Source of the DNA: Streptomyces caeruleatus
GTDB lineage: Bacteria; Actinomycetota; Actinomycetes; Streptomycetales; Streptomycetaceae
Direction: 5' to 3'
NCBI RefSeq assembly: GCF_001514235.1
Contig: NZ_KQ948927.1
Span: 648,474-712,473, forward strand
Length of the DNA: 64,000 nt
The first letter of the stretch is position 1. Each line of letters starts with the position of its first letter. Made by a program: the position numbers and the translations under genes. Positions 27,033-35,849 of this stretch are shown here, in pieces. The notes beneath the pieces are model-generated. The model was not told the origin of the DNA and ran no database searches. It was given only the letters and a program-made list of their open reading frames with translations.

Positions 27033-28478
27033 CTAGCTCTTGAGCGCCGCCTCCATCACCTTCCTGGCGACGGGGGCGGCCAGCCCGTTGCCGCTGACCT
27101 CCGAGCGCTCCGCGTTCGACTGCTCGATGATCACCGCCACGGCGACCTCCTTGCCGTCGGCCTTCCCGTAGGACGTGAACCAGGCGTACGGCGTCTTGCT
27201 GTTGTTCTCGCCGTGCTGGGCCGTGCCCGTCTTGCCGCCGACCGTCGCGCCAGAGATCTGCGCGTTCGTGCCCGTGCCCTTCTCGACGACCGTCTGCATG
27301 GCCGACTGGAGCTGCTCGGCGGTGTCGGAACTGACGATCTCCGTGGAGTCGGCGTCGTCGTCGTAGTTCTCCAGGACGTCGCCGCCGCCGTCGGTGATCT
27401 GGGACACCATGTGCGGCGAGACCAGCTTGCCGTCGTTGGCTATGGCGGCCGACACCATGGCCATCTGGAGCGGCGTGGCGGTGACGTCGAACTGGCCGAT
27501 GCCGCTCAGAGCGGTCGACGCCTCGTCCATGTCAGAGGGGTACACGCTGGTGTACGCCCGCACCGGCACGTCCTGCTCCTTGTCGTTGAAGCCGAACTTC
27601 TCGGCCATCTCCCTGACCTTGTCCTGGCCCAGGGCGACGGCCATGCTCCCGAAGACGTTGTTGCAGGAGTACTGCAGGGCGACCCGGATCGAGGCGTTCT
27701 CGCAGGGCGCGGACGGGTTCTCGTTCCCCAGCTTGTCGCTCGACTGCGGCAGCGGGTACGGGTCCGGGCTGTCCGTCTTCTCGTCCACCGACGAGTACAG
27801 CCCGTCCTCCAGCGCGGCCGCCGCCACGACCAGCTTGAACGTCGAACCCGGCGGCAGCGGCTGGCGCAGCGCGCGGTTCGTCATCGGCTTGTCGGAGTCC
27901 TTGGTCAGCTGCTTCCAGACGTCCGAGTCGCCCGTGGTGATCCGGGACGGGTCGTACGACGGAGTGGAGACGACCGCGAGGATCTTCCCCGTGGCCGGGT
28001 CGATCGCGACGGCGGCGCCCTTGTTGTCGCCGAGCGCGTCGTACGCCGCCTTCTGGACGTCCGGGTCGATCGTCGTGATCACGTTGCCCGGGTCGGACCG
28101 CTTGTTGGTGACGGTGTCCATCACGCTCTTCAGGCGGTTGTCCGTCCCGTCGAGCAGGTCCCGGTACACGCCCTCCAGCTGAGTCGCCCCGAACGCCTGC
28201 GAGCTGTACCCGGTCACCGCCGCGTACAGCGCGCCGTCCTTGTACGTCCGCTTGTACGCGAGGTCGCCGCTCTTCATCCGCGCCGAACCGGTGACGGCCT
28301 CTCCGCCCACGACGATGTTGCCGAGCGGCTCGCTGTACAGCGCGATCGTGTTCCGCCGGTTTTCCTTGTCGTCCGCGAGCGCCTGGCCTTCGTAGAACTG
28401 CACCCAGGTCGCCCTGACCAGCAGAGCCAACACCAGCAGCAGCGCGAAGACGGACGCCCGCCTGATCGTCTTGTTCAT
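27033..28478 (-). CDS. Class B penicillin-binding protein (PbpA/PBP2-type transpeptidase)
   Basis: 481-residue peptidoglycan DD-transpeptidase anchored by an N-terminal helix at about residues 8-24. An N-terminal PBP dimer-like domain follows, then the transpeptidase domain with S212-T-F-K215 (SxxK nucleophile), S271-C-N273 (SxN) and K416-T-G-T (KTG). All catalytic motifs are intact. PbpA genes often sit next to a rodA/ftsW partner, but none is present here, so this is a stand-alone paralogue, possibly for hyphal wall or sporulation septum synthesis. Confidence 0.93.
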   Translation of the reverse strand: MNKTIRRASVFALLLVLALLVRATWVQFYEGQALADDKENRRNTIALYSEPLGNIVVGGEAVTGSARMKSGDLAYKRTYKDGALYAAVTGYSSQAFGATQLEGVYRDLLDGTDNRLKSVMDTVTNKRSDPGNVITTIDPDVQKAAYDALGDNKGAAVAIDPATGKILAVVSTPSYDPSRITTGDSDVWKQLTKDSDKPMTNRALRQPLPPGSTFKLVVAAAALEDGLYSSVDEKTDSPDPYPLPQSSDKLGNENPSAPCENASIRVALQYSCNNVFGSMAVALGQDKVREMAEKFGFNDKEQDVPVRAYTSVYPSDMDEASTALSGIGQFDVTATPLQMAMVSAAIANDGKLVSPHMVSQITDGGGDVLENYDDDADSTEIVSSDTAEQLQSAMQTVVEKGTGTNAQISGATVGGKTGTAQHGENNSKTPYAWFTSYGKADGKEVAVAVIIEQSNAERSEVSGNGLAAPVARKVMEAALKS

Positions 28479-28503
28479 CCCACTCCGAAGGACGATCAGG
28501 ATG

Positions 28504-28526
28504 GGGTGGAACGTTCCCTTCCACCC
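28504..28526. terminator. Hairpin between PBP and the decayed regulator
   Basis: GGGTGGAA and TTCCACCC form an 8-bp stem around a 7-base loop, followed on the plus strand by GGTTTTC. It could terminate the decayed two-component transcript, or sit in the PBP leader. Confidence 0.4.
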
Positions 28527-28544
28527 GGTTTTCTCATCGGGGGT

Positions 28545-29089
28545 TCATGAAGCCGCGTTCATGAAGCCCGCCTCGTAGGCGGCGATCACCGCCTGCGTAC
28601 GGTCCCGGATGCCGGTCTTCGCGAGGACCGCCGCCACATGCGACTTCACGGTGGCCGGGCCGACCTCCATGCGCCGCGCGATCTCCGCGTTGGTCAGGCC
28701 CCGCGCCATCAGCCGCAGCACCTCGCTCTCCCGGCAGGTGAGCCGCGCCACCCAGGGCGGTGGCGCCGGGTACGCGCGTGCGTGCTCGGCCGCCAGGGTG
28801 CGCACGGCCGCCGGGAACAGCAGAGTGTCGGTGGGCGAGACCAGCCGCACGGCCTGCACCAGCGCGTCGGCGTCCGCCCGCTTCAGCAGGAACCCGGCGG
28901 CTCCGGCGCGCAGCGCGTCGTACACCTAGGAGTCGTTCTCGAAAGTGGTGACGAGCACGATGCGGGGCGGCTCGTCGAGCGTGGCGAGGATCTGCTCGGT
29001 GGCTCGACGGAGAGGATGGCGCGCAGGGCGGTGCGCACCATGCGCTCGTCGTCGGCGAGGACGACACGGACGGGCGGGCGGTCGCTCAT
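28545..29089 (-). pseudogene. Decayed NarL/LuxR-type response regulator
   Basis: Remnant of a two-component response regulator. The reading frame opens at ATG 29089 with a good receiver start (VRVVLADDERMVRTALRAIL) and then loses frame near 29005. Another frame carries the receiver end (EQILATLDEPPRIVLVTTFENDS) up to an in-frame TAG at 28927-28929 where a Tyr codon is expected. A GTG just beyond it re-opens the rest: VYDALRAGAAGFLLKRA and a full LuxR helix-turn-helix (LTCRESEVLRLMARGLTNAEIA). The phosphoacceptor-Asp region is missing. At best only the DNA-binding half (about 126 residues) could still be made. Confidence 0.85.
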
Positions 29090-29099
29090 GCGGGTCCCT

Positions 29100-29279
29100 T
29101 CATGGTCCCTTCATGGGCAGTCGTACGTTCAGCCGCCACGTCCCCCCGGCAGCCCCGGCCTGCGCGGTCCCGCCCAGCAGCCGCGTCCGGTCGGCGATGC
29201 CCCGCAGACCGTGACCGCCGCCGGGGCGGCAGGGGGAGGCGCCGGTCGTGGCGTCGGTCAGGGCGTTCGGGAGAGGCCC
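29100..29279 (-). pseudogene. C-terminal remnant of a sensor histidine kinase
   Basis: About 60 codons of a NarX/DesK-type kinase end survive upstream of the response-regulator remnant: GGGHGLRGIADRTRLLGG is the G2 box and following helix of the ATPase domain. The frame shifts near 29130, after which GTWRLNVRLPMKGP closes the protein. Everything upstream (membrane sensor, H-box, N-box) is gone, and the adjacent acetyltransferase stop abuts the break. Deletion of the kinase body explains the decay of its partner. Confidence 0.75.
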
Positions 29280-29750
29280 TCACCCCTCCAGATGCAGCAC
29301 GAACTCGTCGATCTCCTCGCCCCGCGCGTTCGCGAACCCCCTCGCCTGCGCGGTCACCCGGAACCCGCACTTGTGCAGCACCCGCAGCGAGCCCTCGTTG
29401 TCCGCCGCCGCACGGGCGTACAGCGGGCGTTCGGGGACCTCGGTGAGCAGCCCCCGCAGGGCGGCCGTGGCGACACCGCGCCCCCAGTACGCGCGGTCGA
29501 CCCAGTAGGTCACCTCCCGCTCGCCCGGCTCCCCGTACACGGCCGTGCTGCCCACCACGTCGCCGTCGGCCAGGATCGTGCGCAGGACGTCCGACGAGGA
29601 CCGGATCCGTTTCCAGTGCTCGTCGAAAGCGTCCCGATCGGCCGGGTCCTTGGGGGTGAAGGCCGCCATGCGCAGGGCCTCCGGGTCGTTCATCTGCCGG
29701 TAGAAGACGGGCAGATCACTGTCGTGCACCTCACGGAGCTCCACATCCAT
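29280..29750 (-). CDS. GNAT-family N-acetyltransferase (RimJ/RimL-like)
   Basis: 156-residue acetyl-CoA-dependent acetyltransferase. Visible motifs are VELREVHDSDLPVFY at the N-terminus, the acetyl-CoA binding segment YWGRGVATAALRGLL (R/Q-x-x-G-x-G/A type) near residues 93-107 and ADNEGSLRVLHKCGF near 116-130, typical of the RimJ/RimL branch. Substrate unknown. It lies head-to-tail with the IclR gene, 19 bases apart, but that spacing could be fortuitous. Confidence 0.85.
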   Translation of the reverse strand: MDVELREVHDSDLPVFYRQMNDPEALRMAAFTPKDPADRDAFDEHWKRIRSSSDVLRTILADGDVVGSTAVYGEPGEREVTYWVDRAYWGRGVATAALRGLLTEVPERPLYARAAADNEGSLRVLHKCGFRVTAQARGFANARGEEIDEFVLHLEG

Positions 29751-29769
29751 GAGGACAGAGCCTAGGCAG

Positions 29770-30543
29770 TCAGAGCCTCCGAGTCGCCAGGGTCAGCCGG
29801 TCCCGCGCGTCGAAGAGCGCGTCCTTCACCAGCTGCTCATGGGCGGGCGTCAGCCGCGCCACCGGCACCGAGCAGCTGATCGCGTCCCGGGCCGGGGTGC
29901 GGTACGGGATCGCGACGCCGAAGCAGCGCAGCCCCAGCGTGTTCTCCTCGCGGTCCACGGCGAAGCCCTGCTCGCGGATCTGCTGCAGTTCCTCGATGAG
30001 CTTCTCGCGGTCGGTGAGCGTGTGCTCGGTCAGGGCCGGGAGCGTCTCCGGGAGCAGCTTGCGGACCTGTTCGTCCGAGTAGGTGCTCAGCAGCGCCTTG
30101 CCGAGGGAGGTGGAGTGCGCCGGGAGGCGGCGGCCGACCCGGGTGAAGGGGCGCAGGTAGTGCTGGGACTGGCGGGTGGCCAGATACACGACGTTCGTGC
30201 CGTCGAGGCGGGCCAGGTGGATCGTCTCGGTCGTGTCGTCCGAGAGGCGGTCCAGCGTCGGGCGGGCCGCCGCGACCACCTCGTCGCCGTCGATGTAGGA
30301 CGTGCCGACCAGCAGCGCCCGGACGCCGATGCCGTACCGCGTGCCCGTCGCGTCCGTCTCCACCCAGCCCAGCTCCACGAGCGTGCGCAGCAACATGTAG
30401 AGACTGGACTTGGGATATCCGACGGCCTCCTGGACCGACGCGAGGGAGTGCATGCCGGGGCGTCCGGCGAAGTATTCCAGCAGTTCAACCGTCCGTACCG
30501 CGGACTTGACCTGCGCCCCGCCGCCCGTCTCGCCAGCCGACAT
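29770..30543 (-). CDS. IclR-family transcriptional regulator
   Basis: 257-residue regulator. The N-terminal winged helix (KSAVRTVELLEYFAGRPG, then SLASVQEAVGYPKSSLYMLLRTL) occupies about residues 12-70. The IclR effector domain (HLARLDGTNVVYLATRQSQ, RLPAHSTSLGKALLS, RCFGVAIPYR) fills the rest. ATG 30543 was chosen for the length match to the family and the start of the winged helix. It is divergent from the dehydrogenase at 30676, with an inverted repeat between them, so it most likely represses that gene in response to a sugar acid. Confidence 0.9.
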   Translation of the reverse strand: MSAGETGGGAQVKSAVRTVELLEYFAGRPGMHSLASVQEAVGYPKSSLYMLLRTLVELGWVETDATGTRYGIGVRALLVGTSYIDGDEVVAAARPTLDRLSDDTTETIHLARLDGTNVVYLATRQSQHYLRPFTRVGRRLPAHSTSLGKALLSTYSDEQVRKLLPETLPALTEHTLTDREKLIEELQQIREQGFAVDREENTLGLRCFGVAIPYRTPARDAISCSVPVARLTPAHEQLVKDALFDARDRLTLATRRL

Positions 30544-30605
30544 CGCCCTTGACCCCTTCGTTGGACGGGAAATAGTCTCCGAAGCATATTCATCATCAGA
30601 GACAA

Positions 30606-30623
30606 CGTTCAGTATATCGAACG
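30606..30623. promoter_or_regulatory. Inverted repeat in the IclR/dehydrogenase intergenic region
   Basis: CGTTC-N8-GAACG flanks an A/T-rich centre (AGTATATC) between divergent genes. The site is well placed to be the IclR operator, controlling both its own gene and the dehydrogenase. Confidence 0.5.
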
Positions 30624-30675
30624 AGCCTGGTGGATGACCCCGTACTGCGGCAATACATGTGTGGAGGGACCCGCG

Positions 30676-32205
30676 GTGGCAGCAGCACCAGTCTGGAGTG
30701 TCGACCCCCGAACCGGGAAGCAGCGTGAACAGGTTGCGGTGGAGGCCACAGCCCAGGAGGTGGACGCCGCCGTCCGCGCCGCGCACGAAGCGCGCGGCGC
30801 CCTCGCCGACCGCACGGTCCGCGCGGCCTTCCTGCGCACCGCCGCCGACAGGCTCCAGGCGGCCAAGGACCACCTCGTCGAGGCCGCCGACGCCGAGACG
30901 GCGCTCGGCCCGGTCCGGCTCACCGGCGAACTCGCCCGCACCTGCTACCAGCTGCGGTCCTTCGCGGACATCGTCGACGAGGGCGCCTTCCTCGACGTCG
31001 TGATCAACCACCCCGACGACACCGCGACCCCGCCGATCCCGGATCTGCGCCGCTACAAGGTGTCCCTCGGAGTCGTCGCCGTCTACTCGGCGTCCAACTT
31101 CCCCTTCGCCTTCTCCGTCGCCGGCGGCGACACCGCGAGCGCGCTGGGCGCGGGCTGCCCGGTCGTCGTCAAGGCCCATCCCGACCACCCGGCCCTGTCC
31201 GAGCTGGTCGCGTCCGTCCTGCGGCGGGCCGCCGCCGAGCACGGCATCCCCGAGGGTGTCATCGGCCTCGTGCACGGCTTCGAGGCCGGCATCGAGCTGA
31301 TCAAGCACCCGTTGATCACCGCGGCCGGCTTCACCGGCTCGATCCGGGGCGGCCGCGCCCTCTTCGACGCGGCGGCCGCGCGGCCGGTGCCGATCCCGTT
31401 CCACGGCGAGCTGGGCTCCCTGAACCCGGTCGTCATCACCGAGGCCGCGGCCGCCGAGCGCGCGGAGGCCATCGGCGCCGGGCTGGCCGGCTCGATGACG
31501 CTGGGCGTCGGCCAGTTCTGTGTGAAGCCGGGCCTGGTGCTGGTGCCGTCCGGTGCCGCCGGTGACGGCCTGGTCAAGTCGCTCACGGACGCCGTCAGCG
31601 ACACCGACTCCGGTGTCCTGCTCGACCACCGCATGCGGGACAACTTCATCGCCGGGGTCGCCGAGCGTGCCGAGCTCCCCGACGTGGAGACCCCGGTGAC
31701 GCCGGGCGCCGGCGGCGAGCACACCGTGAGCGCCGGCTTCCTGACGGTCGCCGCCGAGAAGCTCGCGAGCGAGGGTGCGTACGACCTGCTCCTGGAGGAG
31801 TGCTTCGGCCCGGTGACCGTCGTGGTCCGCTACGACGACGACGCGCAGGCACAGACCGTGCTGTCCCGGCTGCCCGGCAACCTCACGGCCACGGTCCACC
31901 TGTCGGCCGAGGAGGCGGCGGGTGAGGGACGTGGGGCGGAGATCCTCGCGGAGCTGACGCCGCTGGCCGGGCGTGTGCTGGTGAACGGGTGGCCGACGGG
32001 CGTCGCCGTGGCGGCGGCCCAGCACCACGGAGGGCCGTACCCGGCGACGACCTCGACGTCCACGTCGGTGGGCGGTACGGCGATCGAGCGGTGGATGCGG
32101 CCGGTGGCGTACCAGGGCGCCCCCGAGGCGCTGCTGCCGCCGGAACTGCGGGACGACAACCCGCTGGGGCTGCCGCGCCGGTTCAACGGTCAGCTCGAAC
32201 GCTGA
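30676..32205 (+). CDS. Aldehyde dehydrogenase, ketoglutarate-semialdehyde type
   Basis: 509-residue NAD(P)-dependent aldehyde dehydrogenase of the type III alpha-ketoglutarate-semialdehyde (2,5-dioxopentanoate) group. Motifs are ASNFPFAFSVAGGDTASALGAG, the catalytic Glu in FHGELGSLNP and the catalytic Cys in GVGQFCVKPG; HHGGPYPATT is a typical C-terminal signature. GTG 30676 is favoured by GGAGGG 7 bases upstream; an in-frame ATG at 30634 is less likely. This enzyme makes 2-oxoglutarate in oxidative galacturonate, glucarate and arabinose pathways, so it could process products of the pectin locus. Confidence 0.88.
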   Translation: MAAAPVWSVDPRTGKQREQVAVEATAQEVDAAVRAAHEARGALADRTVRAAFLRTAADRLQAAKDHLVEAADAETALGPVRLTGELARTCYQLRSFADIVDEGAFLDVVINHPDDTATPPIPDLRRYKVSLGVVAVYSASNFPFAFSVAGGDTASALGAGCPVVVKAHPDHPALSELVASVLRRAAAEHGIPEGVIGLVHGFEAGIELIKHPLITAAGFTGSIRGGRALFDAAAARPVPIPFHGELGSLNPVVITEAAAAERAEAIGAGLAGSMTLGVGQFCVKPGLVLVPSGAAGDGLVKSLTDAVSDTDSGVLLDHRMRDNFIAGVAERAELPDVETPVTPGAGGEHTVSAGFLTVAAEKLASEGAYDLLLEECFGPVTVVVRYDDDAQAQTVLSRLPGNLTATVHLSAEEAAGEGRGAEILAELTPLAGRVLVNGWPTGVAVAAAQHHGGPYPATTSTSTSVGGTAIERWMRPVAYQGAPEALLPPELRDDNPLGLPRRFNGQLER

Positions 32206-32252
32206 ACGAATTAAGGGCCACATGGCGGAGGGGAAACTGAAAGACTCAGGAG

Positions 32253-32861
32253 ATGGACGTGGAACTTCCTGAACTGCCCTTTCCCCTCCGCACCTACGGC
32301 CCCGACGGCCACTGGGCCTACGAGGACGGCATCCTCTCCGGATGGGCGGGCCCCCGCCAGGACCGGTTCGTGCCGCCCACCGGTGAGGGCCTCGACCCCG
32401 CTTCCGACGCGCCGCGGCTGCTCGGGGCGCCCGAGGGCGACTTCCAGCTGATCGCGCGGGTCACCGTCGGGTTCGCCGCCGCCTTCGACGCCGGGGTCCT
32501 CTACGTCCACGTCGGGGAACGGGCCTGGGCGAAACTCTGCCTGGAGTACTCCCCGGACGTGCCCACCGTCTGCACGGTGGTCACCCGGGGGCACTCCGAC
32601 GACGCCAACTCCTTCACCGTGGAGGGCAGTTCGGTCTGGCTGCGGGTGAGCCGGACCGGCCGGGCCTTCGCCTTCCACGCCTCCCGCGACGGCGAGCGCT
32701 GGACCTTCGTCCGGCTCTTCACGCTGGGCGAGGAGAAGGAGACCGACGCCGCCCTGGTCGGCTTCATGACGCAGTCGCCGATGGGGGAGGGGTGTGTCGT
32801 GACGTACGACCACCTGGAGTTCAGGCCCGACTGGCCGAAGGACCTGCGAGACGGAAGCTGA
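32253..32861 (+). CDS. DUF1349 family protein
   Basis: 202-residue cytoplasmic protein of the DUF1349 (concanavalin-like beta-sandwich) family: LIARVTVGFAAAFDAGVLYVHVG, AKLCLEYSPDVPTVCTVVTRGHSDD, SVWLRVSRTGRAFAFHASRDG. Biochemical function is not established. The ATG directly abuts AGGAG at 32248-32252, so initiation may really be at the GTG six bases further on (32259). The 3' end overlaps the convergent MFS gene by 41 bases. Confidence 0.8.
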   Translation: MDVELPELPFPLRTYGPDGHWAYEDGILSGWAGPRQDRFVPPTGEGLDPASDAPRLLGAPEGDFQLIARVTVGFAAAFDAGVLYVHVGERAWAKLCLEYSPDVPTVCTVVTRGHSDDANSFTVEGSSVWLRVSRTGRAFAFHASRDGERWTFVRLFTLGEEKETDAALVGFMTQSPMGEGCVVTYDHLEFRPDWPKDLRDGS

Positions 32862-34209
32862 GCAGGCCGGTCACCGCGAGCAGCGCCGCGCTGACCACCA
32901 GGCTCAGCCGCATCCCCGTCACGAAACCGTCGGAGACCAGCGCCCCGAACACGGCGATCCCCAGCGCCCCGGCCATCTGCCGCGCGGCGTTGAGCACCCC
33001 GGCCGCCAGACCCGCCCGCTCGGTGGGCACGGCCTCCAGCATCGCCGCCGTCAGCGGCGGCACCGTGAGCGCGCAGCCCAGGGCCATGGGGACCAGGAGC
33101 AGGGCCACCACGGCCGCAGGCGTGTCGGTGTCGACGTACAGCATCGCGAGCAGTCCCGCCACGGCCAGGCCCTGCCCCAGCAGCATCGGCAGCCGGGCGC
33201 CGTGGCGGCCCGCGAGCTTGCCCGCCACCACGTTGGTCACCGCGATCAGGCCCGTCATCGGCAGGAACATCAGCCCGGCCGCCAGCGCGGAACGCCCCTG
33301 CACCTGCTGGAAGAAGAGCGAGAAGACGAACACCATGCTGTAGAACGCCACGCTGACCGCCGTGCCCGCCGCCACCGTCACCGCGACGGTCCGGTCACGG
33401 AACAGGCCGAGCGGGACGACCGGATGCGGGTGACGTGCCTCGACCCAGAGGAACACGGCCGCCGCCACCACGGCCACCGCCAGCGCCACCCAGCCCGCCG
33501 TGCCGCCCTCGATCACCGCGAACGTCAGCGCGGTGAGCGCCACCACCGCCGTCACCTGCCCGGGCAGGTCCAGCGGCGCCGGGCGGCGTTCCGAGCGCGG
33601 GGCCCGCAGGAGCAGGACGAGGATCAGGGCGCCGACGGGAAGGTTGACGAAGAAGATCCCGCGCCAGTCCCACGCCGTGGTCAGCACACCGCCCGCCACC
33701 GGGCCCAGCGCCACCGCCGCCGAACCGCCCGCCGCCCACACGGCGACCGCCCGCGCCCGCCGCGCCGGATCGGCGTACGCCTGCCGCACCAGCGACAGCG
33801 AGGCCGGCAGGACGACGGCCGCCGCCACGCCCTGCACCACCCGCGCGCCGATCAGCGTCGGCAGGTTCGGCGCCAGACCGCAGGCCGCCGAGGCGAGCGT
33901 GAACACGGCGGCACCGAGCGCGAACGCCCGGCTCGCACCCACCCGGTCCGAGAACGCCCCGGTCGACAGCATCAGCGCGGCGAACGCCAAGGTGTAGGCG
34001 TCCACCACCCACTGCAGGCCGGACATCCCGCCCCCGAGCGAGGAACCCATCGCGGGCAGCGCCACGTTCACGATCGACGCGTCGAGGCAGACCAGCGCGA
34101 AGCCGAGAAGACCGGCGGTGAGGGTGACGGCGGCGGAGGACCTGCTGGGTTCCAACGCGCCGTGCGGCAGGGCGAGTTCGTCGCCCTTCAGGGTCTGGTT
34201 CGTTGACAT
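32821..34209 (-). CDS. MFS multidrug transporter, DHA2 (14-helix) type
   Basis: 462-residue proton-driven exporter. Motif C-like and DHA2 signatures are visible: LDASIVNVALPAMG in helix 1, STGAFSDRVGASRAF (motif A) near residue 80, GARVVQGVAAAVVLPASLSLV and the WRGIFFVNLPVG segment in helix 6. ATG 34209 (MSTNQTLKG) was chosen over upstream in-frame codons because it fits the family N-terminus. It diverges from the GlxA-type regulator at 34281, its probable controller. Confidence 0.9.
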   Translation of the reverse strand: MSTNQTLKGDELALPHGALEPSRSSAAVTLTAGLLGFALVCLDASIVNVALPAMGSSLGGGMSGLQWVVDAYTLAFAALMLSTGAFSDRVGASRAFALGAAVFTLASAACGLAPNLPTLIGARVVQGVAAAVVLPASLSLVRQAYADPARRARAVAVWAAGGSAAVALGPVAGGVLTTAWDWRGIFFVNLPVGALILVLLLRAPRSERRPAPLDLPGQVTAVVALTALTFAVIEGGTAGWVALAVAVVAAAVFLWVEARHPHPVVPLGLFRDRTVAVTVAAGTAVSVAFYSMVFVFSLFFQQVQGRSALAAGLMFLPMTGLIAVTNVVAGKLAGRHGARLPMLLGQGLAVAGLLAMLYVDTDTPAAVVALLLVPMALGCALTVPPLTAAMLEAVPTERAGLAAGVLNAARQMAGALGIAVFGALVSDGFVTGMRLSLVVSAALLAVTGLLSFRLAGPSASRA

Positions 34210-34280
34210 GCCCTCCATGCTGGGGGCCCGGACCGTCGTACAGTAGTGGCCGGAATGCCATGCACCCGGAGGTTCTGGCC

Positions 34281-35276
34281 ATGCCGCAGTCGCGTACCCC
34301 GCACCGCATCGCCGTCGTCGCCCCCTCACCCGTCTCGATGTTCAACCTCGCCATCCCCGAGATGCTGTTCGGCAAGGTCGAGGTGGCCGGACAACCCGGC
34401 TACGAGGTGGTCATCTGCGCCGCGGAGCCCGGCCCGGTGCCCACCAGCGGCGGACTCGACCTGTACGTACGTCATGGACTCGACGTCGTGCGCGAGGCGG
34501 ACACGGTGCTCGTCGCCGGGACCGGGGAACCCTACGAACCGGAGGCCAGGATCGTGACCGCCGTCCGCGAGGCGGCCGCCGCCGGCAAGCGGATCGCGTC
34601 CCTGTGCACCGGCGCCTTCCAGCTCGCCGAGGCGGGCCTGCTGCACGGGCGCCGGGCCACCACGTACTGGGCGCACGCCGACGAACTGCGCCGCCGCTAC
34701 CCGCACGTCCAGCTCTGCGGGGACGTGCTGTACGTCCAGGACGGGCCGTACGTCACCTCCTCCGGCTACGCCGCCGGCATCGACCTGTGCCTGCACGTCA
34801 TCCGCACCGACTACGGCGCCGCCGTCGCCAACGAGGTCGCCCGGCGTGCCCTCGTCGCGCCCGTACGGCCCGGCGGCCAGACCCAGTTCACCCAGACCCC
34901 GCTGCCGCCCGAGCGCGGTGACGCCTGCGCCGACACCCGGGGCTGGGCCATGCGCAACCTCGACAAGCCGCTCACCCTCACCGACCTGGCCCGGCACGCC
35001 GGCGTCAGCGTCCGCACCCTCACCCGCCGCTTCCACGCCGAGAGCGGGGTGAGCCCGCTGCAGTGGCTGCTCCACCAGCGCGTCGAGCGCGCCAAGGAGC
35101 TGCTGGAGACCACCGACCTGCCCATGGACCAGGTGGCCCACGCCTGCGGCCTCGGCACGGCCGACTCGCTGCGGGGGCATCTGGTCCGGCGTACCGGACT
35201 GACGCCCAGCGCCTACCGGGCGCAGTTCAGCCGGCTCGGAACCGGCGCCGCGGCAACCACGTCCTCCGTTGCATGA
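34281..35276 (+). CDS. GlxA-type AraC-family regulator (DJ-1/PfpI + HTH)
   Basis: 331-residue regulator. An N-terminal DJ-1/PfpI glutamine-amidotransferase-like domain (about 8-175) has the SLCTGAFQLAEAGLL nucleophile-elbow Cys. A C-terminal AraC helix-turn-helix pair (about 225-320) has LTDLARHAGVSVRTLTRRFHAESG and VAHACGLGTADSLRGHLVRRTG. ATG 34281 has GGAGG 8 bases upstream. It is divergent from the MFS exporter (71-base gap) and overlaps the acetyltransferase (ATGA), suggesting a small resistance or detoxification unit. Confidence 0.92.
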   Translation: MPQSRTPHRIAVVAPSPVSMFNLAIPEMLFGKVEVAGQPGYEVVICAAEPGPVPTSGGLDLYVRHGLDVVREADTVLVAGTGEPYEPEARIVTAVREAAAAGKRIASLCTGAFQLAEAGLLHGRRATTYWAHADELRRRYPHVQLCGDVLYVQDGPYVTSSGYAAGIDLCLHVIRTDYGAAVANEVARRALVAPVRPGGQTQFTQTPLPPERGDACADTRGWAMRNLDKPLTLTDLARHAGVSVRTLTRRFHAESGVSPLQWLLHQRVERAKELLETTDLPMDQVAHACGLGTADSLRGHLVRRTGLTPSAYRAQFSRLGTGAAATTSSVA

Positions 35277-35776
35277 TCAGTGACCGGATGACCGCACACC
35301 GTGTGATCCGCACCGCCGTGCCCGCCGAGGCCGAGGACGTCGTCGCGCTGCACGCCCGCGCCCGGGCGACGTACTACCCCGACGGGATCCCGCAGGACGG
35401 CACCGACTGGCTCGCCTCCTGGCGCAGCGCCATCGAGCGGCCGGACGGGCATGTGCTGTGCGTCGTCGAGGAGGGCCGGATCATCGGGCTGGCCTCCTTC
35501 CGCACCCCAAAGGACGCCCCCCGTGACACGGTCAAGCTGTTCCAGTTCCACGTCGACCCCGACCACTGGCGCTCCGGCGTCGGCACCGCCCTGCACGCGG
35601 CCTGCGTCGAGGAGTGGCGGGCCGACGGCAAGCGGACGGCCGTGCTGGACGTGCATGTCGACAACCGGCGCGCCCAGGGCTTCTACGCCCGTCAGGGCTG
35701 GGTCCCGGACCCGGAGAACCCGCCCGCCGAGGGCGACCACCATCTCTTCCTGCGCTTCTCCGTCAACGGGGAATGA
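35273..35776 (+). CDS. GNAT-family N-acetyltransferase
   Basis: 167-residue acetyltransferase: IRTAVPAEAEDVVALHARAR at the start, VVEEGRIIGLASF in the beta-strand core, the acetyl-CoA loop DHWRSGVGTALHAACVEEW and NRRAQGFYARQGWVPDP at the end. ATG 35273 overlaps the regulator stop by 4 bases; ATG 35288 (MTAHRVIR) is an alternative, and neither has a strong ribosome site, which favours coupling. Substrate unknown. Confidence 0.83.
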   Translation: MISDRMTAHRVIRTAVPAEAEDVVALHARARATYYPDGIPQDGTDWLASWRSAIERPDGHVLCVVEEGRIIGLASFRTPKDAPRDTVKLFQFHVDPDHWRSGVGTALHAACVEEWRADGKRTAVLDVHVDNRRAQGFYARQGWVPDPENPPAEGDHHLFLRFSVNGE

Positions 35777-35849
35777 AGTCGGCTGATTGAAGGTTCACAC
35801 ACTGAGCGGAGGGAGTCTCCGAACCGTACGACTGGAGAGAGCCACAGAC

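Noticed and set aside
30634..30675. ATG start for the aldehyde dehydrogenase
   Set aside because: The added residues are not family-like, and the GGAGGG ribosome site lies downstream of that ATG, pointing to GTG 30676.
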